From the NCBI GenBank assembly GCA_025757745.1, contig CP107217.1:1612001-1676000 (forward strand): a DNA stretch of 64,000 nt, given 5' to 3'. Below, in pieces: positions 8,174 to 16,069 of this stretch (its first letter is position 1; every line of letters begins with the position of its first letter). Source of the DNA: Coriobacteriaceae bacterium. GTDB lineage: Bacteria; Actinomycetota; Coriobacteriia; Coriobacteriales; Coriobacteriaceae. The notes below the pieces were generated by a model. The model was not told where the DNA came from. It saw only the letters and a program-made list of their open reading frames with translations, and did not search any database. A program made the position numbers and the translations under genes.

Positions 8174-9027
8174 GGGCCATAGCGGCCAACGAGGGCCGCT
8201 ACCCCATACCAGCGCAGTGCAGGCTCCTCGGCGTCGCGAGGTCGACGTACTACTCCATGCGCTCGCGGCCCGACCGGCCCGCCGCGCCGGACCCCGCCGC
8301 GCCGGCCGTGGTCGCGGCCCACGCCGCCAGCAAGGGCCGGTACGGCTCGCGCAAGATAAAGGCGTCGCTCGAGAGGTCGGGCGTTACCGTCAGCCGGCGC
8401 CGGGTCTGCCGCATCATGAGGGAGAACGGCCTGGTCAGCGCATACGCCAGGAAGAGGTTCAAGGTGCACCCCGGGGCGGTCAACGAGGCCGACGTGCCGA
8501 ACGTCGTCGCGCGCGGCTTCGGCGGCAGGGCGCCGCGCACCCATATATGCAGCGACCTGACCTATGTGCGCGTCGGGGCCTCGTGGAACTACGTCTGCCT
8601 GCTCGTCGACCTCTACAACAGGGAGATCGTCGGCCACTCCGCCGGGCCCAGGAAGGACGCCCGGCTGGTCAAGTCGGCGTTCGCGACGCTCTCCTTCCCC
8701 ATCTCGGACATCGAGGTCTTCCACACGGACCGCGGCAGCGAGTTCGACAACGCCGAGATCGACCTGATGCTCGAGGCCTTCGGCATAGAGAGGTCGCTGT
8801 CGGCCAAGGGCTGCCCCTACGACAACGCCGTCGACGAGTCGACCAACAGGATACTGAAGGCCGAGCTCGTCCACCGCGAGACGTTCGGCACGACGCGCGA
8901 GCTCCGAGCCAAGCTCTCGGACTACGTGCACTGGTACAACAACTTCAGGATCCACTCGACGCTGGGCTACATGTCGCCGGTCGAGTTCAGAAAGGCGGGG
9001 CTGTCCCTCCCGGAATCGTCCAAATAG
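8170..9027 (+). CDS. IS3-family transposase OrfB (DDE integrase)
   Basis: 285 codons from GTG 8170, or fused to OrfA by -1 frameshifting at about 8140. The frame has HTH_21 near the start and an rve integrase core. DDE residues are visible in CSDLTYV (first D), FHTDRGSEF (second D) and DESTNRILKAEL (E), with the K/R 7 residues later. The end WYNNFRIHSTLGYMSPVEFR is classical for the family. Nothing suggests inactivation. Confidence 0.85.
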   Translation: MRAIAANEGRYPIPAQCRLLGVARSTYYSMRSRPDRPAAPDPAAPAVVAAHAASKGRYGSRKIKASLERSGVTVSRRRVCRIMRENGLVSAYARKRFKVHPGAVNEADVPNVVARGFGGRAPRTHICSDLTYVRVGASWNYVCLLVDLYNREIVGHSAGPRKDARLVKSAFATLSFPISDIEVFHTDRGSEFDNAEIDLMLEAFGIERSLSAKGCPYDNAVDESTNRILKAELVHRETFGTTRELRAKLSDYVHWYNNFRIHSTLGYMSPVEFRKAGLSLPESSK

Positions 9028-9042
9028 GTGTTGCCAATCCAA

Positions 9043-9366
9043 GTCGTCCTCGTCGTAGGTGGTGAGCATGAGCACGCGGACGCCCGGCCAGCGGCGCGTG
9101 ATCGCGGCGGTGGCGTCGATGCCGTCGAGGACGGGCATGCGCACGTCCATGAGGACGACGCGAGGCAGGTCGCGCCCGAGCTCCTCGGCCCGCTCGATGC
9201 GGTCGATGGCCTGACGGCCGTCCTCCGCCTCGAGCACGATGGCGAGGCCCGGGTCGCGCCGCACCATGAGCGCGAGGCCCAGGCGGGTCTCGGGCTGGTC
9301 GTCGACGATCATGACGGGGATGCGCGCGGACGCGGCCGCTCCCGCGATGCCGCTATTCGTCGCCAT
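9043..9366 (-). pseudogene. NarL-type response regulator, receiver domain fragment
   Basis: 108 residues from ATG 9366: MIVDDQPETRLGLA, the phosphoacceptor motif VVLMDVRMPVLDG and MLTTYDEDD. The sequence then stops at the IS3 right end, so the conserved lysine and the whole DNA-binding domain are missing. The start overlaps the 3' end of the upstream histidine kinase gene by 14 nt, the usual coupling of a kinase-regulator pair. Without an output domain this regulator cannot act on DNA. Confidence 0.85.
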
Positions 9367-10642
9367 CGGGCTCCCCCTCCCCTTCGCCGGCCCCCACCAA
9401 TGACGGCAGATGCGCCTTGAGGCACCAGCCGCCCTCGCCGACCGGACCGGCGGAGAGGGTTCCGCCCGATTCCCCGACCTCTCTGCGCAGGCGGGAGAGG
9501 CCCATGCCGGTGCCCGGACCCCCGGCCCCCTCGCCAGGGGTTCCATCGTCGCGGATTGCGACGTCGGCAGAGCCATCCCCGCCGTGGTCCACCGAGACCG
9601 TGAGCCGCGAGAGCCCCGCGGCGTGGCGCAGCGCGTTCGTGACGCCCTCGCGGCAGACGCGGAAGGCGAGGCCGGCCTGGGAGGGGTCGTCCGGGCGCAC
9701 GCCCGTCTCCGTGAGGGCGGCCGTGACGCCGGCGGCGCGGACGGACCCAAGAAGAGCGGCGATCTCGTCCCAGCGATGCCGCTCGGCCGGCTTCTCGGTG
9801 GGCGCGGAACCCGGCAGAGCGGATGGCGCCGCCGTGCTCCTCGCCTCGCCCGCCAGCGCCCGCACGGCGCGGCGCGTGTCGGCGAGCCCCGAGCGCGCCA
9901 GCTCGTTGATGCTCGCGATGGCCCGGTCGAGCTGCTCGTCCCCGGTCGCGCCGGCGAGCCCCTCCGAGAGCGCGACGATGGCCGTGAGGTCGTGTCCCAC
10001 GGAGTCGTGCAGCTCGGCGGCGATGCGGCTCTTGGCGAGCGCGCGGTCGCGCTCCGCCTCGGCGCGGGCGGCCGCCTCCGCCTCCCGGAGGCGCTGCAAG
10101 CGGAAGCGCGAGAGCAGCGCCGCCCCGAGCACCAGCATGAGCGGGTACCCGATGCCGGCGAGCGTCATCGCAAGCGAGGGGGAGGGCGATGCGGAGGCAC
10201 CCGCGAACCCGTCGACCACGGCGGAGAGCGCGACGGCCGCAACGGCGGCGACGCCGCCCGCGGCCGCCTCGCGCCGGGGCGCGCGGGCCACGCAGGCGTA
10301 GAGCGCGACGAGCGGGAGGAAGTACACGTACGCGAGCGCGCCCATCACCGAGGCCAGCAGGCCAACGACCGACTCGAAGAGCACGGAGACGACCGGAAGG
10401 CGGTAGCGCAGGAACAGCGCCGCGCAGCCGACGGCCATGAGGACGAACAGGGCGGCCTGGGACGAGGGCGCCGACAGCGAGGGGTCCGCCCCCGCGAACA
10501 CCACGCGGGCGAACATCGCCGCCTCCCACGCCACGCAGAGCACGGGCGCGGCGAGCCGCAGAAGGGGCGCGTCGTCCCACGCGTCCAACGGCGCGGCGGC
10601 GCCGGAAAGGCCCGGCCCGCATGGTCTCACGTCCAATCCCAT
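9353..10642 (-). CDS. sensor histidine kinase, NarL/LiaS family
   Basis: About 429 aa. Roughly five hydrophobic segments in the first 190 residues form the sensor part. Then comes HisKA_3 with ELHDSVGHDLTAIV carrying the phospho-histidine, and a HATPase_c domain with the N box CREGVTNALRHAA and G boxes IRDDGTP and GTGMGL. It would phosphorylate the truncated regulator at 9043-9366. A GTG start at 10663 is possible, but ATG 10642 follows GAGG closely. It ends an operon with a lantibiotic-protection-type ABC transporter, suggesting that it senses a peptide antibiotic or envelope stress. Confidence 0.85.
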   Translation of the reverse strand: MGLDVRPCGPGLSGAAAPLDAWDDAPLLRLAAPVLCVAWEAAMFARVVFAGADPSLSAPSSQAALFVLMAVGCAALFLRYRLPVVSVLFESVVGLLASVMGALAYVYFLPLVALYACVARAPRREAAAGGVAAVAAVALSAVVDGFAGASASPSPSLAMTLAGIGYPLMLVLGAALLSRFRLQRLREAEAAARAEAERDRALAKSRIAAELHDSVGHDLTAIVALSEGLAGATGDEQLDRAIASINELARSGLADTRRAVRALAGEARSTAAPSALPGSAPTEKPAERHRWDEIAALLGSVRAAGVTAALTETGVRPDDPSQAGLAFRVCREGVTNALRHAAGLSRLTVSVDHGGDGSADVAIRDDGTPGEGAGGPGTGMGLSRLRREVGESGGTLSAGPVGEGGWCLKAHLPSLVGAGEGEGEPDGDE

Positions 10643-10684
10643 CACCTCACATCCCGACACCACATTGTACGAGCACGCCGGGCG

Positions 10685-11431
10685 CTACTTCGCCGCGACG
10701 ACGTCGCGCGTGCGGAGCCAGGCCGAGGCGAAGGCGACCGAGCAGGCCACGTAGACGACGCTCAACACGGCGATCTGGGCGATGTGCGGCGCGTCGAGCA
10801 CCACGAGGGCGTTGCTGTTCATCCCGGACTGCATGAGCGCGTACGGGAAGACGTAGCCAAGGCCGCCCATCGCCGCCATGATCCCCAAGATCCCGCCACC
10901 CAGCCCGACGCCCACCGGCACGGCGAAGTTGCGCACGAGCATGGAAACGACGAGCTGTATGCCGCAGATGGCGAGGCTCCCAATCCAGCCCAGCACCACC
11001 TGCTCGGCGAACGACGCCACCGGGAAGGCGCCGGGCACGTGCAGGACGATGCCGCTCGCGACGAAGAACGCCGTCATGGCCGCGAACGCGACGAGGTCCA
11101 GGAGGGCGAGGACCGCGAGCTTGGCGACGAACACGTCGCGCGCGGGCACCGGGGCGACCATGAGCTCGTTCCAGTTGGAGCCCATGTGCTCGAGCCGCCA
11201 CAGGTAGCTCGCGCCCGCGCCGATGAGCGCCGGGAGGAAGAAGTAGCAGATGAACAGGGTGTGCTGGGTCCAGAGGTTCTCCCAGCCGGGCGTGAGGAGG
11301 TCGAGGTTGGCCACGTAGTTGGCGCTCCCGATGAGCGCGGAGACGGCGGGCAGCGCGGCGAAGGCGGCCCAGACGGGCGCCCGGCGCATCTTGATGAACT
11401 CGGCGGATATGCAGGATGCAAGCATGATCAA
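10685..11431 (-). CDS. ABC-2 permease, lantibiotic-immunity type (MutG/EpiG-like)
   Basis: 248 aa with six predicted membrane segments. The start SAEFIKMRRAPVWAAF is typical of the small permeases of lantibiotic-immunity ABC exporters (LanG type). It lies 6 nt downstream of the preceding permease gene and 42 nt before the kinase start. It should pair with the permease at 11438-12226 and the ATPase at 12386-13363 in a membrane complex that expels antimicrobial peptides. Assignment to EpiG versus EpiE is by gene order and length only. Confidence 0.75.
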   Translation of the reverse strand: MIMLASCISAEFIKMRRAPVWAAFAALPAVSALIGSANYVANLDLLTPGWENLWTQHTLFICYFFLPALIGAGASYLWRLEHMGSNWNELMVAPVPARDVFVAKLAVLALLDLVAFAAMTAFFVASGIVLHVPGAFPVASFAEQVVLGWIGSLAICGIQLVVSMLVRNFAVPVGVGLGGGILGIMAAMGGLGYVFPYALMQSGMNSNALVVLDAPHIAQIAVLSVVYVACSVAFASAWLRTRDVVAAK

Positions 11432-11437
11432 ACCTCC

Positions 11438-12226
11438 CTACAGCTCGCGGGCGGCGAAGGCGCGCCTGGAGGCGATGAACGCGGCGACGGTCACGGCGAC
11501 GCAGACGGCGAGCCCCGCGGCCGGGAACGGCGCCGCCCAGAACCTCATGTGCTGCGAGGCGTCGTAGGCGCCGTCGACGAGGCGACACACGAAGAAGTAC
11601 GCGCTCGGCACGAACCAGCTGAACACCGGAGGCAGGTAGGCGATGAAGAGCCCGAGGAAGCACAGGCCCACGCCCACGATCATCGGCGCGAACTGGTTGG
11701 CGGTGGCGAGGCAGACCGCCTGCACGATGGTGATGAGCATGGCGCACACGACGAACGTGCTGATGGCGTAGCGGGCGAGCAGGGCCGGCCCCGGCAGGTT
11801 CTGTTGGAACCCGATCCCGTACGCGACCGCCGCGACGCCCGCCGTCTGGACGCCCACGACCACGGCGAGGATCAGGAGGCACGCCGCCCACTTGGCCGCG
11901 ACCACGCGCCCGCCGTCCTCCATGGTGAGCAGCAGCTTCCACATGTTCGCCCGGTTCTCCACGTCGGTGACGGTGGAGGCCACGATGGCGCAGAGCAGCG
12001 GCAGGACGATGGCGTTCAGCTGCGGCAGCATGTAGAGGATGCCGTCGAAGTCAGGGTTGTGGCGCACGGTGTTGGAGGCGCCCGCGACGAGCCAGGCGAA
12101 CTGGAACGCGAGCAGGCCCAGGCTCGCCAGCCACAGGTGCTTGCGGCGCGCCTTGGCGAACTCGAGCGCGACGGATTGGACGAGGCCGGGCTGGCCGGTG
12201 TCCGATGCAACAACTTGAGATGGCAT
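11438..12226 (-). CDS. ABC-2 permease, lantibiotic-immunity type (MutE/EpiE-like)
   Basis: 262 aa from ATG 12226, preceded by GGAGG at 7-nt spacing. The frame stays open upstream, but that part overlaps a dispersed repeat and has no ribosome binding site. SVALEFAKARRKHLWLASLG and six hydrophobic segments mark it as the sister of the next gene. It includes TVTDVENRANMWK, a segment often seen in this permease family. It probably forms a heterodimeric channel with the 10685-11431 product. Confidence 0.75.
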   Translation of the reverse strand: MPSQVVASDTGQPGLVQSVALEFAKARRKHLWLASLGLLAFQFAWLVAGASNTVRHNPDFDGILYMLPQLNAIVLPLLCAIVASTVTDVENRANMWKLLLTMEDGGRVVAAKWAACLLILAVVVGVQTAGVAAVAYGIGFQQNLPGPALLARYAISTFVVCAMLITIVQAVCLATANQFAPMIVGVGLCFLGLFIAYLPPVFSWFVPSAYFFVCRLVDGAYDASQHMRFWAAPFPAAGLAVCVAVTVAAFIASRRAFAAREL

Positions 12227-12283
12227 ATGTCTTCCTCCAGTCGAAGAATGTGAACTGCGATGTTCCATGCGAAGGGTTTTCCT

Positions 12284-12357
12284 GGTGCCGCAGATTGCCC
12301 CGAAAGAGGAGCGACGCGTACTTTGGTACGCGAGCAACGGTTTGATGGGCAAGGTGC
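12284..12357. repeat. dispersed 72-74-bp repeat, copy 1
   Basis: This sequence recurs in inverted orientation at 23754-23825 with only a few differences. Shared blocks include ATTGCCCCGAAAGAGGAGCG, CGTAC-TT-GGTACGCGAGC and ACGGTTTGA-GGGCAAGG. The centre GCGTACTTTGGTACGC can fold on itself. It lies in the space between the ATPase gene and the first permease gene of the operon. Confidence 0.75.
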
Positions 12358-12385
12358 GGTACCAGGGGAAGCCGCAGCGAAGCCG

Positions 12386-13363
12386 CTACAGCGTAGCCTC
12401 CATCCCCGTGAGCTTAAGGAATATGTCCTCCAGCGACTCGGCGCGCTCCTCCAGCCGCACGACGCCGATGCCTCGCTTCGCGAGCCCGAGCGTCACCTGC
12501 CCGGCGGTCGCGTCGTCCACGGCCTTGATGCGCAGCCACTCCCCGTCGGCCACCGCGCCCGGCAGCGCCCCCGCCGCCGCGGCGTTGTCCGTGGTGCGCA
12601 GCGCCAGCCATCGGCGCGCGCGGGCGTGCAGGTCGGCCATGCTCCCCTGCCAGACCATGCGGCCCCTGTTGATGATGCCCACGTGGTCGGCCATCTGGTC
12701 GATCTCGGAGAGCAGGTGGCTGGAGACGATGACCGTGCAGCCGAAGCGCCCCGGCATCTCGCGCACGAGCTGGCGGATCTCGTGGATGCCGGAGGGGTCG
12801 AGGCCGTTCGTCGGCTCATCCAGGAGCAGCAGCCTTGGGTGCCCCATGAGCGCGGCGGCGATGCCCAGGCGCTGCCTCATGCCGAGGGAGAAGTGTCCGA
12901 CGAGCTTCCGCTGCGTCTTCGCGTCGTCCAGGCGCACGACCGAAAGGACCTCGTCGATGCAGCTCTCGGGCAGCCCGCGCAGGCGCCGCACGATCTCGAG
13001 GTTCTCGCGCGCCGTGAGGTGCGGGTAGCAGCTGGGGGCCTCGATGAGCGAGCCCACTTCGCGCAGCACCTCGAGGCGGTTGTCCGGGGTCATCTCCCGC
13101 CCGAGCACGACGGCCTCGCCGCCTGATGCGTGCACGAGCCCGAGCAGCATCTTCATCGTGGTGGACTTGCCCGCCCCGTTGGGGCCGAGGAAGCCGTAGA
13201 CCGCGCCCTCGGGCACCTCGAGGTCCATGTCGTCCACGACCGTCGCGTCGCCGTAGCGCTTGGTGAGCCCGCGGGTGGATACGGCGAGGGACTCGCCCGA
13301 GGCGGCCGGCGCCGGCGCCCCCTCGACCGTCCCCGCCGGACGTTCCAGTACCTGAGAAGTCAT
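12386..13363 (-). CDS. ABC transporter ATPase, lantibiotic-immunity type
   Basis: 325 aa from ATG 13363 (AAGGGG upstream); the frame is open further but without a ribosome binding site. LTKRYGDATVVDDM, Walker A GPNGAGKST, signature SLGMRQRL, Walker B LLLLDEPTNGLDP and switch VIVSSH are all present. The order SLIEAPSCYPHLTARENL is characteristic of BcrA/SpaF/EpiF-like ATPases. The C-terminal 90 residues form an accessory domain seen in this group. It is the first gene of an operon followed by two permeases, a kinase and a truncated regulator. Confidence 0.85.
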   Translation of the reverse strand: MTSQVLERPAGTVEGAPAPAASGESLAVSTRGLTKRYGDATVVDDMDLEVPEGAVYGFLGPNGAGKSTTMKMLLGLVHASGGEAVVLGREMTPDNRLEVLREVGSLIEAPSCYPHLTARENLEIVRRLRGLPESCIDEVLSVVRLDDAKTQRKLVGHFSLGMRQRLGIAAALMGHPRLLLLDEPTNGLDPSGIHEIRQLVREMPGRFGCTVIVSSHLLSEIDQMADHVGIINRGRMVWQGSMADLHARARRWLALRTTDNAAAAGALPGAVADGEWLRIKAVDDATAGQVTLGLAKRGIGVVRLEERAESLEDIFLKLTGMEATL

Positions 13364-13493
13364 ATCGTGTCCCCTTCTTGTGAATGCGTTCGTACGCGCC
13401 GTCTCTGTCGGCGCGGTTACATTCTTTCGCGGAAGGGGCACGGAGCCGGCGCCGCTGGGCCGGTTGACACCTTAGGGTGACAGCGGGTTTCAG

Positions 13494-13537
13494 AGGCGGA
13501 GATGATGTCGATGAGGGTCGCGTACAGCGTCCAGCCG
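13494..13537 (-). other. short remnant similar to the 3' end of the kinase at 14264
   Basis: Minus-strand LIDIIS (near 13500-13520) matches LIDIIAAW in the histidine kinase at about 14330; 17 consecutive bases starting at 13501 are identical to those at 14332, and further matches follow. It sits directly downstream of the toxin gene stop. A toxin-antitoxin cassette and a duplicated kinase end suggest a rearrangement here. Confidence 0.35.
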
Positions 13538-13834
13538 TTATCGCACCCCGTCATAATGCGTCCACATGCGAACGACCTTGACCGCACCCTCATAGAGGGC
13601 GCCGTCCCTCTCAATCTCCTCTTTGATTACTTCGTAAACGAAGCGGTGTTGCAGGCTGATGCGGCGAGAGTAGAGGCCAGATAGATTGCCAACGAGGGCC
13701 TCATAGCGCGGAGGAACCTTGAAGGGGTCCTCCCGCACTGCCGCGACGAGCGCCTTCGCCTTGCCGGCAAGCCCCGCCGCCTTGAGCTGCTTTGCATCCT
13801 TCTGGGCCTGCTCGGTGAACACGACAAGCCACAT
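13538..13834 (-). CDS. yoeB: YoeB/Txe-family toxin
   Basis: 98 aa. MWLVVFTEQAQKDAKQLKAA, then KAKALV...EDPFKVPPRYE, and the C-terminal RRISLQHRFVYEV...KVVRMWTHYD fit YoeB, a RelE-fold ribosome-dependent mRNA endonuclease. The catalytic-type residues R (RRIS), H (QHRFVY) and the C-terminal H/Y pair (THYD) are present. The start is 2 nt after the antitoxin stop, so the two are translated together. It looks intact. Confidence 0.9.
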   Translation of the reverse strand: MWLVVFTEQAQKDAKQLKAAGLAGKAKALVAAVREDPFKVPPRYEALVGNLSGLYSRRISLQHRFVYEVIKEEIERDGALYEGAVKVVRMWTHYDGVR

Positions 13835-13836
13835 GG

Positions 13837-14088
13837 CTACCAGTCCAGCGCGTCTTCGGTGGCGCAATTCTCGACCGGCTCCGCCTTCCCTGCAACAATC
13901 GACTCGGCAACGCCGGGAACACCCATGAGATAGAGCGTCTCCTCGATAGAGGCCCACTCATCCTCTCCGACGAGCACGGCACCCTTACCGCGACTGTTCG
14001 TGATGGCCACCGGAGCGCAGTCCTCGTTGACGCGCGCGATAACGTTGTACAGGTCCTTGCGTGCCGCCGTTGCCGTAATAGAAGTCAT
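13837..14088 (-). CDS. yefM: YefM/Phd-family antitoxin
   Basis: 83 aa. The N-terminal MTSITATAARKDLYNVIARV and ITNSRGKGAVLVGEDEWASI form the Phd/YefM DNA-binding fold. The acidic C-terminal tail would neutralise YoeB. The gene is preceded by GGGAGG, and an operator-like palindrome overlaps the predicted transcription start. With the toxin it probably represses its own promoter. Confidence 0.9.
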   Translation of the reverse strand: MTSITATAARKDLYNVIARVNEDCAPVAITNSRGKGAVLVGEDEWASIEETLYLMGVPGVAESIVAGKAEPVENCATEDALDW

Positions 14089-14103
14089 GCGGCCTCCCTT
14101 CCC

Positions 14104-14158
14104 AAAAGCGTACGCTTTTACGTACGTCTATGGTAAGACGGAGAGACAAGGGTGTAAA
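14104..14158 (-). promoter_or_regulatory. promoter and operator of yefM-yoeB
   Basis: On the minus strand TTTACA (14153-14158) and TACCAT (14130-14135) are separated by exactly 17 nt and make a plausible -35/-10 pair. Just downstream lie ACGTACGT and the perfect 16-bp palindrome AAAAGCGTACGCTTTT (14104-14119), overlapping the expected start of transcription. YefM-YoeB operators elsewhere have palindromes around a GTAC core, so this fits autoregulation. Confidence 0.6.
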
Positions 14159-14263
14159 GTCCCCTCGCTGCGCACGCCCACATCCGATATGGATGAAGAG
14201 TCGGCTGGGGCAGTCAGGCATCCCCGTCAATCGGTTCTATTTCACTGTTGCGCACTTCGGAGC

Positions 14264-15274
14264 TTAGCCTCGCGAATCCGCATCGGGTTCCGACCGCCCC
14301 TCGCCGTCCCGCTCGTCCTCCCGCCAGGCGGCGATGATGTCGATGAGGGCCGCGTCCAGGCGGTGGGTGGCATCGAGGATGGCGCGGGCCTCGTCGGCCT
14401 GCTCGCCCCGGAGCCGCCCCTCCTCGAGGTCGGCGGCGAGGAGCTCGGCGTTGCCCTGGATGAGGGTGAGCGGGGTCTTGAGCTCGTGGGCGAGCGTCTC
14501 CATGCGCTCGCGCCGGGTCTCCTCGGAGGCCATCTGCTCCTCGAGCGAGCGTTTAAGCGAGACCCGCATGCGCTCCATCGCGGCGAGCACGTCGTCGACC
14601 TCGGCAACGTCGCTCGTTCCGACGGGCCTGTCGAGGTCGTCGGCGGCAACGGCGTTCGCCGCCGCCACGAGCGGCTCCATCTTGCGCGTGAGCACGCGCG
14701 CGGCGCGCAGGGCGACGAGAACGACCATGAGAACCGTGCCGATGATGGTCGAGGCGAGCCAGAGGTCCTGGGGGTTCGGCCAGGACGCGTCCCGTGCGCG
14801 GTCGGCCCAGTGGGGCATCATGTCCCAGGAGATTGCCGCCCAGGTACCATCGGCGAGCTTCACGGCCGCCACCCGCGCGTACGAGCCGGACGAGACGTCG
14901 GGGCCGGGGCGGGCGGACGTCTCACCGGCGGCAGCTGCGGAGGAGACCGACGTCTGGGCGCTGGCGAGTGCCTCCTCCCCCATGTCTGAGAAGAGGACGC
15001 TGCCCACGGCCGAAAGCCGCGCCACGCGGTATGCGGTGGAGAGCGAGTCGGGATCAAGATGACCCGCCGAAGCGATGTCGCCGACAGTCTCGTCCGCATG
15101 GGTCGAGCCCCAGTCCGCCGGGAGCACCTCGCCGCGCGCCATCGCGCCGAAGAACAGTGCCCAGGGCCCGCCCACGGTCAGCAGCGCCCCGAACAGGACG
15201 AGGGCGAAGTAGCGACCGACTACGAGGGCAAGCGGGACGCGAATGCGGCCGTCCAAACCGCGAAGACGGCTCAT
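14264..15274 (-). CDS. sensor histidine kinase lacking the ATPase domain
   Basis: 336 aa from ATG 15274, which overlaps the regulator stop (ATGA). An N-terminal membrane segment, an extracellular loop of about 120 residues, a second membrane segment (about 170-190), a HAMP region and HisKA with AHELKTPLTLIQGNAELL (phospho-His) are present. The protein then ends in DIIAAWREDERDGEGR and lacks the whole HATPase_c domain; normal length is about 450-480. It cannot autophosphorylate by itself. It is a 3' deletion product or, less likely, a partner-dependent signalling protein. Confidence 0.8.
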   Translation of the reverse strand: MSRLRGLDGRIRVPLALVVGRYFALVLFGALLTVGGPWALFFGAMARGEVLPADWGSTHADETVGDIASAGHLDPDSLSTAYRVARLSAVGSVLFSDMGEEALASAQTSVSSAAAAGETSARPGPDVSSGSYARVAAVKLADGTWAAISWDMMPHWADRARDASWPNPQDLWLASTIIGTVLMVVLVALRAARVLTRKMEPLVAAANAVAADDLDRPVGTSDVAEVDDVLAAMERMRVSLKRSLEEQMASEETRRERMETLAHELKTPLTLIQGNAELLAADLEEGRLRGEQADEARAILDATHRLDAALIDIIAAWREDERDGEGRSEPDADSRG

Positions 15275-15957
15275 CTCCCCGCCTCCCACTTATATCCGAC
15301 ACCCCACACGGTGGCGATGGGGTCGACGCCCGCAGCCCGGAGCTTGGCACGCGCCTTGCCCACGTGGACCGAGACGGCCGCGTCATCCGCCTCGCTCTCC
15401 CAGCCCCGCACCGCCTCGCGAATCTGCGACCGGCTGTAGGCGCGACCGGGATGCTTGGCGAGAAACTCGCAGATGCCATATTCGGTAGGCGTGAGGGGGA
15501 CGGGCGCGCCGGTCGAGCCGTCGGGAGCTGTCACGTTGAGCTCGCGCGCCCCGAGGTCGAAGCGTGCACGTCCGAGGTCGAGCACGCTCCGGCGCACCCG
15601 GCGCTCGCGGCGGAGCGACGCAGCCACCTTCGCGCGCAGCTCCGCCACGCCGAAGGGCTTGCGCACGTAGTCGTCGGCGCCGAGGCCGAGGCCCAGCACC
15701 GCGTCGTCCTCGGTGACCTTGGCCGTGAGGAACATGATGGGCCCGTCGAAGCGGCCCCGGACGAGGCGGACCAGTTCGAAGCCACCGAGACCGGGCATCA
15801 TCACGTCCGTGAGGATAAGGTCGTAACGAGAGAGATCCATCGCAGGGACCGTCGTTGGGTCGTCGGCGCACTCGACCTTGTGACCGTCGCGGGAGAGAGC
15901 CCGCTCGAGCAGCTGAAGTATGGCGCGGTCGTCGTCGACCGCAAGGATGCGGGCCAT
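15271..15957 (-). CDS. OmpR-family response regulator
   Basis: 228 aa from ATG 15957 (GAGGGGG upstream). The receiver domain has ILAVDDDRAIL, phosphoacceptor LILTDVMMPG, FLTAK and the conserved K in YVRKPFG. The trans_reg_C winged helix has LTPTEYGICEFLAKHPG and VSVHVGKARAKL, ending VWGVGYKWE. It lies 112 nt after the permease gene and overlaps the truncated kinase. The probable target is the ABC operon upstream; the regulator itself looks intact. Confidence 0.9.
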   Translation of the reverse strand: MARILAVDDDRAILQLLERALSRDGHKVECADDPTTVPAMDLSRYDLILTDVMMPGLGGFELVRLVRGRFDGPIMFLTAKVTEDDAVLGLGLGADDYVRKPFGVAELRAKVAASLRRERRVRRSVLDLGRARFDLGARELNVTAPDGSTGAPVPLTPTEYGICEFLAKHPGRAYSRSQIREAVRGWESEADDAAVSVHVGKARAKLRAAGVDPIATVWGVGYKWEAGR

Positions 15958-16069
15958 CACACTCCCCCTCAATAGCGGATTTGCTCGTTCCATCCTAGTT
16001 CATGTTACCCGTGCGAGATCGAACGATGGCAGACGCGTGGCGAGCGGAACGGCAGGCACCCCCGCGAGC

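Larger units (their letters stand above)
7824..9042 (+). mobile_element. IS3-family insertion sequence, intact
   Basis: 1,219 bp bounded by imperfect terminal inverted repeats. Both ends read TTGGATTGGC inward, and both contain TTCCGGGAGGG about 30 nt in. It has two overlapping ORFs (orfA, orfB) in the -1 relation typical of the family. No target-site duplication is apparent, and the two flanks are 5' pieces of unrelated genes pointing at each other. A simple insertion therefore cannot explain the junctions; a deletion or recombination involving the element is more likely. Confidence 0.85.

Noticed and set aside
7948..9750. 600-codon minus-strand open frame over the IS and the regulator
   Set aside because: It is mostly the antisense of IS3 orfB and of the kinase gene. 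High GC leaves long shadow frames open.
9410..12253. 947-codon plus-strand open frame
   Set aside because: The composition (Arg, His, Glu, Gly) is that of a GC-rich antisense shadow of the kinase and permease genes.
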